Below, one piece after another: positions 15,152 to 24,061 of a DNA stretch of 29,368 nt. The stretch comes from Lachnospiraceae bacterium UBA2734. GTDB lineage: Bacteria > Bacillota > Clostridia > Lachnospirales > Lachnospiraceae. The notes under the pieces are model-generated. The model was not told the DNA's origin and did not search any database. It was given only the letters and a program-made list of their open reading frames with translations. Both the position numbers and the translations under genes were made by a program. The number at the start of each line of letters is the position of its first letter. The stretch's first letter is position 1. The stretch spans positions 1 to 29,368 of the forward strand of contig DEKA01000002.1 in the NCBI GenBank assembly GCA_002353635.1, in the 5' to 3' direction.

Positions 15152-16530
15152 GCCGCGATATCATTGACGTTTCCGGCACCCATAGTTATCACCACGTCAT
15201 CCTTTTGGCAATTTTGCAGAATAAATTTTTCGATCGACGCAAAATCACCGAGATAGTGTACCTCCGTGTCCGTGTGGAGCGCCTCGATCTTATCCGCAAG
15301 TGTCTTCGAGCTGATGCCAAGCGTATCTGTCTCTCTTGCGGCGTAGATATCAGCGAGCACAACCACATCTGCCAGCGTGAGTGCCCTTGCAAAATCGTCC
15401 ATCAGCGCCTTTGTGCGCGTGTAAGTGTGGGGCTGGAAGATCACATAGAGCTTTCTGTGCGGCATATGCCTTGCTGCGCGCAGCGTCGCCGTGATCTCCG
15501 TCGGATGATGCGCATAGTCATCGATGATCGTAAAGCCGTTCTTCTTTCCCTTATATTCGAAGCGTCTGTCCGTGCCGCCGAAAGCAGAGAGCGCCTGCGC
15601 AGAGACCTCGCGGTCCACATGCAGAAGGTCGGCAACAGCAAGCGCTGCCAGAGAATTGTAGACATTGTGCTCACCTGGAATATGAAGAGAGATTCTCTGG
15701 GTGTGTCCGCCCTTCTCTGTCCTGTGGCAGGCCGTATAGGTGGGATGTGCATACTCGTCATAGGTGATGTTGACGGGATAGTACTCACTTCTGTCCCGGT
15801 CAGAGCCGTAATACACAACTCTGCATTTCAGGCCGTCCGTGATCTCGTGCACATTCGGAATGTCGGAATTGATGACGAGCGCACCGTCCTCGGGAACGAG
15901 CTGCGCGAACCTTCTGAACGAGCGGCGGATATCATTGATGTCCTTGAAGAAGTCAAGGTGATCCGCGTCGATATCGAGAATGACGGCGATCTTCGGGAAG
16001 AGGGAGAGGAAGCTGTTCGTGTACTCACATGCCTCTGCCACGAAGCAATCGGAGTGCCCGACCCTGACCTGCCCGTGGATGCTCTTTAAAATGCCGCCGA
16101 CAGAGATCGTCGGATCTGCGTCCTCGTGAAGGAGGATCTCCGAAATCATGGAAGTTGTCGTCGTCTTGCCGTGCGTGCCCGCAATGGCAACCGGCAGACC
16201 GTAGTTGCGCATCACCTCTCCAAGGAGCTGTGCCCTGGTCAGATGCGGAAGGCCCAGTTCCATGGTCTTTTTATATTCCGGGTTGTCGGGATGAATGGCC
16301 GCCGTGAAAACAACGAGATCCAGGTCATCTGTTATATTCTCTGCCTTCTGGCCGTAATTGACGTGTATCCCCTTCTCTTCGAGGTCCCTGGTGATGGGAG
16401 AAGGCGCTCTGTCGGAGCCGGAAACCTTAAAGCCTCTGCTGAGCAGAATTTCGGCCAGACCGCTCATGGAAATGCCGCCGATGCCGACGAAGTAGACGCT
16501 GACCGGCTTCTGAAAATCAATCTGATACAT
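15136..16530 (-). CDS. murC: UDP-N-acetylmuramate--L-alanine ligase
   Basis: A 464-residue cytosolic Mur ligase adding L-Ala to UDP-MurNAc, the first step of the peptidoglycan stem peptide. It begins with the nucleotide-binding 'YFVGIGGISMSGLAEILL', has the ATP loop 'IAGTHGKTTTTSMI', the central 'DIDADHLDFF', and the C-terminal domain opening 'FTIIDDYAHHPTEI'. Length is normal. The ATG at 16530 is preceded by AAAGGAA, about 12 bases upstream, a slightly long spacing. It is transcribed divergently from glgC and reads toward the dnaD operon with no clear terminator in between, so some read-through is possible. Confidence 0.96.
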   Translation of the reverse strand: MYQIDFQKPVSVYFVGIGGISMSGLAEILLSRGFKVSGSDRAPSPITRDLEEKGIHVNYGQKAENITDDLDLVVFTAAIHPDNPEYKKTMELGLPHLTRAQLLGEVMRNYGLPVAIAGTHGKTTTTSMISEILLHEDADPTISVGGILKSIHGQVRVGHSDCFVAEACEYTNSFLSLFPKIAVILDIDADHLDFFKDINDIRRSFRRFAQLVPEDGALVINSDIPNVHEITDGLKCRVVYYGSDRDRSEYYPVNITYDEYAHPTYTACHRTEKGGHTQRISLHIPGEHNVYNSLAALAVADLLHVDREVSAQALSAFGGTDRRFEYKGKKNGFTIIDDYAHHPTEITATLRAARHMPHRKLYVIFQPHTYTRTKALMDDFARALTLADVVVLADIYAARETDTLGISSKTLADKIEALHTDTEVHYLGDFASIEKFILQNCQKDDVVITMGAGNVNDIAADLLS

Positions 16531-16587
16531 ATAATTTACGAGTTCCTTTCCGGCACTCCATTAAATTGTGCCAAATATGTCACTGTT

Positions 16588-16615
16588 ATTATAACTGAAA
16601 AGCCCGAAATTCCAA
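16588..16615 (-). promoter_or_regulatory. Predicted sigma-A promoter of murC
   Basis: On the minus strand TTGGAA (16610-16615), a 16-base spacer and a perfect TATAAT (16588-16593). The start codon is about 58 bases downstream of the -10. Confidence 0.6.
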
Positions 16616-16629
16616 TATGTATGCCCGCA

Positions 16630-16684
16630 CGAATGTTTCAATTCAAATAGTGCTGTGCTATACTTTGGTCAGATGAAACATTCG
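16630..16684 (+). promoter_or_regulatory. glgC promoter bracketed by an 11-bp inverted repeat
   Basis: An extended -10, TGCTATACT (16656-16664), with a weak TTTCAA (16636-16641) 17 bases before the hexamer. CGAATGTTTCA (16630-16640) and TGAAACATTCG (16674-16684) are perfect inverted copies, one over the -35 and the other just past the expected start of transcription near 16671, which is the layout of a paired operator. Confidence 0.55.
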
Positions 16685-16765
16685 CCGGTCGTCAGGCGGA
16701 AGGGGGTCCGGGAGTCAGGGAATCTGCGCCCCGGAACATCGAGTTTTTCTTATGAGGTGCGGTGC

Positions 16766-18040
16766 ATGGTTAAGAAGGAAATGATTGCTATGCTGCTGGC
16801 CGGCGGAAGGGGGAGCCGCCTTGGTATTCTGACCTCCAAAATGGCCAAACCTGCAGTTCCCTTTGGCGGCAAGTACAGGATTATTGATTTTCCACTCAGC
16901 AACTGTATCAACTCGGGCATTGATACGGTAGGTGTGCTGACGCAGTATATGCCTTTGAAGCTCAATACCCATATCGGCATCGGTATTCCGTGGGATCTGG
17001 ATAAGCTCGAAGGGGGCGTCTCTGTTCTGCCTCCCTATGAGAAGATCGAGGGGACGGAGTGGTACACCGGTACGGCCAACGCCATTTACCAGAACATGGC
17101 GTACATGGAGAGCTATCATCCGGATTATGTTCTGATCCTCTCAGGTGACCATATCTATAAGATGGACTATCAGTCCATGCTGGATTTTCACAAAGAGAAC
17201 AATGCGGATGTCACGATTGCTGTCATGCCTGTTCCCATGGAGGAAGCAAAGCGCTTCGGGATCATGATCACGGACGAGCACGACCAGATCACGGACTTCG
17301 AGGAGAAGCCCGAGCATCCCAGGAGCAATCTTGCGTCCATGGGCATCTATATTTTCTCGTGGAAGGCGTTCAAGGAAGCGCTGGAGACGAACAAGGACAC
17401 ACCCGGTCTTGATTTCGGCAAGCACATCATTCCGTACTGCCGGGAGAAGGGTGAGCGTCTTTTTGCCTACGAATTCAACGGATACTGGAAGGATGTCGGC
17501 ACACTGACCTCTTACTGGGAGGCCAACATGGAGCTGATTGATACAGTGCCTGAATTCAATCTTTACGAGGAGTACTGGAAGATCTACACCAATGTGGAAT
17601 CTCTTCCTCCCCAGTATTACGGGCGCAGCAGCAAGGTGGAGCGGTCGATTGTCGGCGAGGGAAGCGAGATCTACGGCGAAGTGAACAGCTCTGTCATCGG
17701 CTGCAACGTTGAGATCGGGGAGGGATCCGTGGTGCGCGATTCCATTGTCATGAACGGCGCGCGGATCGGAAAAAACTGCAGAATTGAGAAGTCAGTTATT
17801 GCGGAACGGGCAGACATTGGCGATAATGTAGTGACCGGTGAGGGCGAAGAGGTCCCGAATGAGACGGAGCCGTCGATTTACCGGGATGGGCTCGTCTGCA
17901 TTGCAGAGGATGCGGTGATTCCGGACGGTGTTGCCATCGGCAGGAATGTCTGCATCGGCGGGAAGACAGTCAGGGAGGATTATCCTGACGGACAGCTTCC
18001 GAGCGGCAGGACACTGATCAGGGAGGGCGATGAGAAATGA
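16766..18040 (+). CDS. glgC: Glucose-1-phosphate adenylyltransferase, catalytic subunit
   Basis: A 424-residue enzyme making ADP-glucose from glucose 1-phosphate and ATP for glycogen synthesis. The N-terminal nucleotidyltransferase domain (about 1-265) has 'MLLAGGRGSRLGILTSK', 'AKPAVPFGGKYRIIDF', 'SGDHIYKMDY' and 'DFEEKPEHP'. The C-terminal left-handed beta-helix (about 290-420) shows hexapeptide repeats such as 'IGCNVEIGEGSVV'. The ATG at 16766 has GAGGTG about 6 bases upstream; the frame is open to 16655 but that part lies in the promoter region. The stop overlaps glgD by 4 bases, as expected for a GlgC/GlgD heterotetramer. Confidence 0.96.
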   Translation: MVKKEMIAMLLAGGRGSRLGILTSKMAKPAVPFGGKYRIIDFPLSNCINSGIDTVGVLTQYMPLKLNTHIGIGIPWDLDKLEGGVSVLPPYEKIEGTEWYTGTANAIYQNMAYMESYHPDYVLILSGDHIYKMDYQSMLDFHKENNADVTIAVMPVPMEEAKRFGIMITDEHDQITDFEEKPEHPRSNLASMGIYIFSWKAFKEALETNKDTPGLDFGKHIIPYCREKGERLFAYEFNGYWKDVGTLTSYWEANMELIDTVPEFNLYEEYWKIYTNVESLPPQYYGRSSKVERSIVGEGSEIYGEVNSSVIGCNVEIGEGSVVRDSIVMNGARIGKNCRIEKSVIAERADIGDNVVTGEGEEVPNETEPSIYRDGLVCIAEDAVIPDGVAIGRNVCIGGKTVREDYPDGQLPSGRTLIREGDEK

Positions 18041-19158
18041 GAGCAATAGGTATTATTCTCGCCGGCGGCAAGTCAACCCGCATGAAAGAGCTCTCAAGAA
18101 AGCGCGCCGTCTGTGCCATGCCTGTTGCCGGCAGTTACCGCAGTATTGATTTTGCGCTCAGCAATATGGAGTACTCCCGCATTCAGAAGGTGGCGGTTCT
18201 CACCCAGTTCAATTCGAGGAGCCTCAATGAGCATCTGAGCTCATCGAAGTGGTGGGATTTCGGGAGAAAACAAGGAGGGCTGTTCCTGTTCACGCCTTCT
18301 TTTACGAGCGAGAACAGCAACTGGTATCGAGGGACTGCTGATGCTATCGCACAGAACATCAGCTTTCTTAAGAACTCGCATGAGCCTTATGTGGTAATCG
18401 CATCGGGCGACTGCGTATATAAGATGGACTATAACGCAGTACTGGAGTATCACGTTGACAAACGGGCAGACATCACGGTCGTGGTGAAGGACATGCCAGC
18501 GGATGTCAGCGTTGAGCGCTACGGCACAGTGCGTATGGACCAGGACGGCAGAATCACGGATTTTGTGGAGAAACCGATTGTCGCCCACTCCCAGACCATC
18601 TCGTGCGGTATTTATGTGATTCGCAGGCGCGTTTTGATTGACCTGCTGGGGAGGTGTGAGGAAGAGGGGAGATTTGACTTTGTCCAGGATATCCTGATCA
18701 GGTATAAGGACATTAAACGAATTTATGGCTACAGACTGAACGACTACTGGAGCAATATCGCTTCGGTGGAGGATTATTTCAATACCAACATGGATTTTCT
18801 GAATCCGGCGGTGAGACATTACTTCTTCCGCGAGTATCCGGAAGTCCACTCAAAGGTTGCTGATCTTCCTCCCGCCAAGTACAATGTCGGCGTCAGCGTG
18901 AAGAACAGTCTGTTGTCTAGCGGTTGCATCATAAACGGAACGATTGAGGATTCCGTTCTGTTCCGACAGGTTTATGTCGGAAATAACTGCGTAATCAGGA
19001 ATTCACTGATATTGAATGACGTTTACATCGGAGATAATACATATATAGAGAACTGCATCGTGGAATCTGACAGCACAATTCAGGCAAATTCTTATTATAA
19101 AGGGGAGAACGGTATCAGAATAGTCGTTGAAGAGAAGGGCGAACGCTACAATATGTAA
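18037..19158 (+). CDS. glgD: GlgD, non-catalytic-type subunit of glucose-1-phosphate adenylyltransferase
   Basis: A 373-residue paralogue of GlgC that pairs with it in Firmicutes. The fold is the same: nucleotidyltransferase domain (about 1-255) then beta-helix (about 280-360). The ATP-site segment is altered: where GlgC has 'AKPAVPFGGKYRIIDF', GlgD has 'AVCAMPVAGSYRSIDF', losing the conserved Lys-Pro. 'SGDCVYKMDY' keeps the Asp but replaces the His by Cys. This matches the known GlgD role of raising the activity of GlgC rather than catalysing well itself. The start overlaps the glgC stop (ATGA), so the two are translationally coupled; spoVG follows after 19 bases. Confidence 0.94.
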   Translation: MRAIGIILAGGKSTRMKELSRKRAVCAMPVAGSYRSIDFALSNMEYSRIQKVAVLTQFNSRSLNEHLSSSKWWDFGRKQGGLFLFTPSFTSENSNWYRGTADAIAQNISFLKNSHEPYVVIASGDCVYKMDYNAVLEYHVDKRADITVVVKDMPADVSVERYGTVRMDQDGRITDFVEKPIVAHSQTISCGIYVIRRRVLIDLLGRCEEEGRFDFVQDILIRYKDIKRIYGYRLNDYWSNIASVEDYFNTNMDFLNPAVRHYFFREYPEVHSKVADLPPAKYNVGVSVKNSLLSSGCIINGTIEDSVLFRQVYVGNNCVIRNSLILNDVYIGDNTYIENCIVESDSTIQANSYYKGENGIRIVVEEKGERYNM

Positions 19159-19177
19159 TAGTTAGGAAGAGGACCGA

Positions 19178-19450
19178 ATGAATATTACAGATGTAAGAGT
19201 ACGTAAGATTACTAAAGTCGGTAAGATGAAGGCGGTCGTTTCAATTACACTCGACAACGAATTTGTGGTACATGACATTAAGGTAATTGAGGGCGAAAAA
19301 GGTCTGTTCATCGCAATGCCGAGCAGAAAGACGGCAGACGGCGAGTATCGCGATATCGCGCACCCGATTAATCAGGCGACTCGGGATATTTTGGAGAAGA
19401 CCATCCTGGACAAATACCAGGAAAGCCTTGAGGATTCTCAAGAGCAGTAA
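19178..19450 (+). CDS. spoVG: SpoVG, RNA-binding regulator / septation protein
   Basis: A 90-residue protein matching SpoVG over its full length: 'MNITDVRVRKI', 'KMKAVVSITLDNEFVVHDIKV', 'GLFIAMPSRK' and 'YRDIAHPIN'. SpoVG homologues bind RNA and DNA, and in Bacillus influence asymmetric septation during sporulation. A strong ribosome site (AGGAAGAGGA) lies before the ATG. It sits 19 bases after glgD and has no separate promoter space, so it should be co-transcribed with glgC-glgD, an arrangement different from the stand-alone spoVG of Bacillus. The hairpin at 19488-19527 closes the unit. Confidence 0.95.
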   Translation: MNITDVRVRKITKVGKMKAVVSITLDNEFVVHDIKVIEGEKGLFIAMPSRKTADGEYRDIAHPINQATRDILEKTILDKYQESLEDSQEQ

Positions 19451-19487
19451 AGGTTTGTTTATTGAATTATTACACTGTGCGGAAATG

Positions 19488-19528
19488 AATTGCAGAAGGA
19501 GGTGCGTATGCACCTCCTTCTGCAATTT
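19488..19528 (+). terminator. Long hairpin after spoVG, probable terminator with a short T tail
   Basis: An 18-bp perfect stem (19488-19505 with 19510-19527) and a GTAT loop. Only three T follow, so termination efficiency is uncertain. The left arm contains AAGGAGGTG followed by an ATG in the loop (19508-19510), an ideal ribosome site held in the stem; the frame it opens (to 19693) has no similarity and overlaps pth. Confidence 0.65.
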
Positions 19529-19605
19529 ACGGTTGTGCACAGCATGGCGGGGCAAAGAGGACGGATTTCGCCCTGTCCAATCGAAAGAAAGACGGAGTTA
19601 TTGTT

Positions 19606-20184
19606 ATGGAAGATTCATTTTATCTGGTTGTCGGTCTTGGAAATCCCGGAAGAGAATACGACGGCACAAGGCACAATGTGGGATTTGACGTGATCGACCG
19701 GCTCGTGGACGAGTATCAGGTGAGCGGTCCGGTGCGCACGGGCAAGGCCCTGACGGGAAAAGGGAGGATAGGCGGCAAAAAGGTTATTCTGATGAAGCCG
19801 CTCACCTATATGAACCTGTCCGGGGAGGCGGTGCGCGAGGGCATTGATTTCTATAAGATCGACCACACAGACCATCTCATCGTGATTTCGGATGACATCG
19901 ATCTGCCGGAGGGAAAGCTCCGCATCCGCGCAAAAGGGAGCGCCGGCGGACATAACGGTCTTAAGAACATTGTGCTGCATATGGGAGACGGCGATTTTTA
20001 CAGAATCCGTGTCGGCGTAGGCGCAAAGCCGAGCCCCGATGCAGATCTTGCCGACTATGTTCTCGGTCACCCGAAGGGAGAGGACCGCAAGGTCCTTGAC
20101 GATGCCGAGGCGCGCGCTGCCGACGCAGTGCGCTGCATTCTCGAAGAGGGAATTGACAAGGCGATGTGCCGCTACAATGGTTGA
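19606..20184 (+). CDS. pth: Peptidyl-tRNA hydrolase
   Basis: A 192-residue Pth enzyme that frees tRNA from peptidyl-tRNA dropped by stalled ribosomes. All signatures are present: 'YLVVGLGNPGREYDGTRHNV' with the catalytic His, 'MKPLTYMNLSGEAV', and 'SDDIDLPEGKLRIR' followed by 'GSAGGHNGLKNI'. Length is normal. GGAG lies 8 bases before the ATG. mfd begins 44 bases after the stop, the common pth-mfd order of Firmicutes. Confidence 0.97.
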   Translation: MEDSFYLVVGLGNPGREYDGTRHNVGFDVIDRLVDEYQVSGPVRTGKALTGKGRIGGKKVILMKPLTYMNLSGEAVREGIDFYKIDHTDHLIVISDDIDLPEGKLRIRAKGSAGGHNGLKNIVLHMGDGDFYRIRVGVGAKPSPDADLADYVLGHPKGEDRKVLDDAEARAADAVRCILEEGIDKAMCRYNG

Positions 20185-20228
20185 GAAACCACAGACAGGC
20201 AAATGTCCTCACAGGAGTTATTCGTGCG

Positions 20229-23200
20229 ATGCGATCACTGACAGAACCGCTCCATGCATCTGAGCAATACAACAAAATAGTGCAGGCGCTCTCTGCGCCG
20301 CAGGGGAGGATCCTCGCTTCCGGGTGCACATCGTCCCAGAAGCTCCATCTCATCTATGCTCTGACGAGGGAAAATGCCCTCATGTCTTCTGCGCGCTTTC
20401 GCGTCATCGTGACCTACAGCGAGAAGAGGGCCAGGGAGATTCAGCAGGAATATCTCTTTTACGACTGCAGCACCAGCGTCTTTCCGGCCAAGGACCTCAT
20501 CTTCTATCAGGCAGATCTGCGCGGACGCGAAATCGAGACAGAGCGGCTGAAGAGCCTTCGGCGCATCATGGAGGGGCGGCCGGCGACGATCGTGACGACC
20601 TTTGCTGCCCTCGAGACGCCGCAGGTGCCCCTTCGCGTTCTGCGAAAGAGCATCGTCTCCATCGAGAAGGGAGGAACCGTCTCTGAGGAGGAGCTCGCGG
20701 AGAGCCTCGTGGGGATGGGATACGAGAAGACGGGGCAGGTCGACAGTCCCGGACAGTTCTCCGTGCGCGGCGGCATCATCGATATTTTCGACCTGACGGA
20801 GGAGAACCCATATAGAATTGAGCTCTTCGATGACGAGGTGGAATCCCTGCGCAGTTTTGACGTGCGCAGCCAAAGATCCATCGAGGAGATGGACGCTGTA
20901 CGCATTTATCCCGCCTCCGAGATGATTCTGACACCGGCACGTCTGCAGGACGGCGCAGAGCGCGTACAGAAGGAGCTGAAGAAGACTGCAGCTGCTTTCC
21001 GCAAAAACGGCGAAATGGAGGCGGCACACCGCCTCGAGGAAGAAATATCCTCCATGCTGGAGGCGGCTCTGGAGTTCCATGACTATGGGTGTCTTGAGAG
21101 CTGCATCCATTACTGCTATCCGGAGACGGAGAGCTTTCTTGATCTGTTCCCTCCGGAGAACACCATGGTCTTTCTCGATGAGCCTGCGCGCGTCCACGAG
21201 GAGGCGTCTGCGGTCGAGACAGAGTTTCGCGAGAGCATGATCAGCCGGGCACAGAAGGGATATGCGCTGCCCGGGCAGATGGATATCCTTTCCGGGGAGG
21301 AGCATATCTGTGCCGTCCTTTCGAGGTACAGGTGCGCAGGGCTCTCCGGCCTTATCACGAAGAGTCCGTATTTTGATGACAGTCAGGCAGTTCTGCTCCA
21401 TGTACAGAGCATTGCGCCCTACAACAAGAGCATGGACGCCCTGCTCTCCGACCTTCGCAGATACAGGAAAGAGCACTATAAGGTGATCATCATCTCGGCC
21501 TCGAGAACGAGGGCGAAGAGGCTAGCACAGGATCTCACGGCACAGGGGCTGACTGCTTTTTACAGCGAAAATCCGGACAGAGTGCTCGAGCCCTCCGAGA
21601 TCATGACCTACTACGGGCATATCTCACAGGGATTCTCATATCCTGATCTGCAGTTTTCGGTGATCGCGGAGACCGATATTTTCGGCGCGGAGGCTAAGCC
21701 TAAGAAGAAAAAGAAGCGCCCGGAGGGCGAGACGATTGCCAGCCTTTCAGATCTGAAGGTCGGCGACTACGTCGTGCACGAGGATCACGGCATCGGCATC
21801 TACCGGGGCGTCGAGAAGATTGAACTGGACGGGACCTTCCGCGATTATCTGAAAATAGAGTACGGCGGCGGGGACATTCTCTACGTCCTTCCCACTGAGC
21901 TGAATGTTCTGCAGAAATACGCTTCGGCGAAGGCGGCAAAGCCTAAGCTCAACAAGCTGGGCACCGCGGAGTGGTCGAACACCAAGAACAAGGTTAAGGG
22001 AGCCGTCGAGGAGGTCGCACAGGACCTGGTGGAGCTCTATGCAAAGCGGCAGGCGCAGAAGGGGCATGCTTTCAGCGCGGATACCGTCTGGCAGAAAGAG
22101 TTCGAGGAGATGTTCCCCTACGAGGAGACGCCGGACCAGATGACTGCCATCGAGGACACAAAGCGGGACATGGAGAGCACAAAGATCATGGACCGCCTGA
22201 TCTGCGGCGATGTAGGCTACGGCAAGACGGAGATCGCCATCCGCGCAGCCTTCAAGGCCGTGCAGGACGGGTATCAGGTCGCCGTCCTTGTGCCCACGAC
22301 GATCCTTGCGCAGCAGCACTTCAACACCTTCACGGAGCGCATGAAGGAGTTCCCCGTGAACATCGAGATGCTCTCGAGATTCCGCACCTCCTCGGAGATC
22401 AAAAAGGCGCTGGAGAAAATCAGAACCGGACAGGCGGACATCGTGATCGGCACGCACAGGCTCCTCTCCAAAGACGTGCAGTTCAGGAATCTGGGGCTTC
22501 TTGTCGTCGATGAGGAGCAGAGATTCGGCGTCACGCATAAAGAGAAAATCAAGAAAATGAAGGAAAATGTGGATGTCCTCACGCTCTCTGCGACGCCCAT
22601 CCCCAGGACGCTCCACATGAGTCTTGTCGGCATCCGCGATATGAGCGTACTCGAGGAGGCACCGCAGGAGAGGGTCCCCATCCAGACCTATGTCATGGAA
22701 TACAACGAGGAGCTCGTGCGCGAGGCGATCCTGCGCGAGCTCTCCCGCGGCGGACAGGTCTACTATGTCTACAACCGCGTGAACGACATCGCCGAGGTGA
22801 CGGCGCGCCTTCAGCAGCAGGTGCCGGAGGCGAGGATTGCGTACGCCCACGGACAGATGACGGAGACAGAGCTCGAGAAGATTATGTATGACTTCGTGAG
22901 CGGGGAGATCGATGTGCTCGTCTCAACCACGATCATCGAGACGGGACTCGATATCTCCAATGTCAATACGATCATCGTGCACGACGCCGACAGGATGGGA
23001 CTGGCACAGCTCTATCAGCTGCGCGGGCGCGTCGGCAGATCCAACCGCAGGGCGTATGCCTACCTCATGTACAAGAAGGATAAGGTGCTGAAGGAGGAGG
23101 CAGAGAAGCGCCTTGCGGCGATCAGAGAATTCACGGACCTTGGCAGCGGCTTCCGCATCGCGATGCGGGATCTGGAGATCAGAGGGGCAGGCAGTGTGCT

Positions 23201-23816
23201 CGGCAGGGCACAGCACGGCCACATGGCTGCCGTCGGCTATGATCTCTACTGCAAACTCCTTGAGATGGCGGTGAAGAAGGCGAAGGGAGAGCCGGTGCAG
23301 GAGGAGCGGAGCGTGCGCGTAAGCCTCAGTGTAGACGCCTTCATTCCGGAGAGCTACATCGTCAACGAGGAACAAAAGCTCGATATTTACAAGAGAATTT
23401 CTGCCATTTCCGGCACTGCTGATGCGGATGAGATGAAGGATGAGCTGATCGACCGCTTCGGCTCGCCGATCCCTGCGGCTGCGCAGAACCTCCTTCGCAT
23501 CGCACTCATCCGGGCCGTGGCGGCACGGCTCGACCTCGTGGACATCACGGGCGGACCGGATACAGCGCAGACGGGAACCATTCGTTACACCATGGCGCGG
23601 GACGCAAAGGTCAGGGTGGAGAATCTTCCAAAGCTTCTTGCGCACTACAGACCTGCCCTCGCCTTCTTCCCGAAGGGGATGCCGAAGGGGGAGCTGAAGG
23701 GACTTCCTTATTGGGAATATACTTACAGACTGACGGGCGTTACGGTGCGGGACGAGGAAACACTCCTTGGCACAGTCGAGAATTTCCTGGTAGATATGGA
23801 AAATACGATCCGCTGA
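20229..23816 (+). CDS. mfd: Transcription-repair coupling factor
   Basis: A DNA translocase of about 1195 residues that removes RNA polymerase stalled at lesions and recruits UvrA. The UvrB-like N-terminal part includes 'GQFSVRGGIIDIFD' (about 175-190). The RNA-polymerase-interacting domain (about 505-570) starts 'LKVGDYVVHEDHGIGIYRG'. The helicase motor has Walker A 'CGDVGYGKTEIA' (about 658-670), the 'VVDEEQRFGV' box (about 757-766), 'LSATPIPRTLHM', and 'YQLRGRVGRS'. The C-terminal TRCF domain (about 1020-1150) includes 'AFIPESYIVNEEQKLDIYKR'. The ATG at 20229 is favoured because AGGAG is 11 bases upstream; an ATG at 20166 lies within pth and has no site. A terminator follows. Confidence 0.96.
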   Translation: MRSLTEPLHASEQYNKIVQALSAPQGRILASGCTSSQKLHLIYALTRENALMSSARFRVIVTYSEKRAREIQQEYLFYDCSTSVFPAKDLIFYQADLRGREIETERLKSLRRIMEGRPATIVTTFAALETPQVPLRVLRKSIVSIEKGGTVSEEELAESLVGMGYEKTGQVDSPGQFSVRGGIIDIFDLTEENPYRIELFDDEVESLRSFDVRSQRSIEEMDAVRIYPASEMILTPARLQDGAERVQKELKKTAAAFRKNGEMEAAHRLEEEISSMLEAALEFHDYGCLESCIHYCYPETESFLDLFPPENTMVFLDEPARVHEEASAVETEFRESMISRAQKGYALPGQMDILSGEEHICAVLSRYRCAGLSGLITKSPYFDDSQAVLLHVQSIAPYNKSMDALLSDLRRYRKEHYKVIIISASRTRAKRLAQDLTAQGLTAFYSENPDRVLEPSEIMTYYGHISQGFSYPDLQFSVIAETDIFGAEAKPKKKKKRPEGETIASLSDLKVGDYVVHEDHGIGIYRGVEKIELDGTFRDYLKIEYGGGDILYVLPTELNVLQKYASAKAAKPKLNKLGTAEWSNTKNKVKGAVEEVAQDLVELYAKRQAQKGHAFSADTVWQKEFEEMFPYEETPDQMTAIEDTKRDMESTKIMDRLICGDVGYGKTEIAIRAAFKAVQDGYQVAVLVPTTILAQQHFNTFTERMKEFPVNIEMLSRFRTSSEIKKALEKIRTGQADIVIGTHRLLSKDVQFRNLGLLVVDEEQRFGVTHKEKIKKMKENVDVLTLSATPIPRTLHMSLVGIRDMSVLEEAPQERVPIQTYVMEYNEELVREAILRELSRGGQVYYVYNRVNDIAEVTARLQQQVPEARIAYAHGQMTETELEKIMYDFVSGEIDVLVSTTIIETGLDISNVNTIIVHDADRMGLAQLYQLRGRVGRSNRRAYAYLMYKKDKVLKEEAEKRLAAIREFTDLGSGFRIAMRDLEIRGAGSVLGRAQHGHMAAVGYDLYCKLLEMAVKKAKGEPVQEERSVRVSLSVDAFIPESYIVNEEQKLDIYKRISAISGTADADEMKDELIDRFGSPIPAAAQNLLRIALIRAVAARLDLVDITGGPDTAQTGTIRYTMARDAKVRVENLPKLLAHYRPALAFFPKGMPKGELKGLPYWEYTYRLTGVTVRDEETLLGTVENFLVDMENTIR

Positions 23817-23823
23817 AGACAGT

Positions 23824-23863
23824 CCGCCGGAGCCGCACCATGCGTGCTGCCCCGGCGGTTTTT
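23824..23863 (+). terminator. Rho-independent terminator after mfd
   Basis: CCGCCGG (23824-23830) pairs with CCGGCGG (23852-23858), with an inner GCAC/GTGC pairing, followed by TTTTT. It starts 8 bases after the mfd stop. Confidence 0.88.
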
Positions 23864-24061
23864 GCTGTCCGCATGCTTTGACGGCAGAAGAGCGGCACAG
23901 AAAACAGCAGCGAAAACTGCTGTCCCGTGCCTTTTTGGCATCGCGCCACACTTGCCGAAAAGAACGCTTTCGTATACACTTTACTTTGATTTATTATGGA
24001 TTTAACGAAGATTTGATCAAAGCAGCCGTGGCGGCGAGGGCGCTGCCGGGGCGGAGGTGTT

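Noticed and set aside
19508..19693. Small protein starting at the ATG in the spoVG hairpin
   Set aside because: Despite a perfect Shine-Dalgarno, the site is fully paired, the frame has no similarity and it overlaps pth out of frame; kept only as a finding about the hairpin.
20235..22850. Two long minus-strand frames opposite mfd (413 and 367 residues)
   Set aside because: mfd on the plus strand has its complete domain series; these are shadows.
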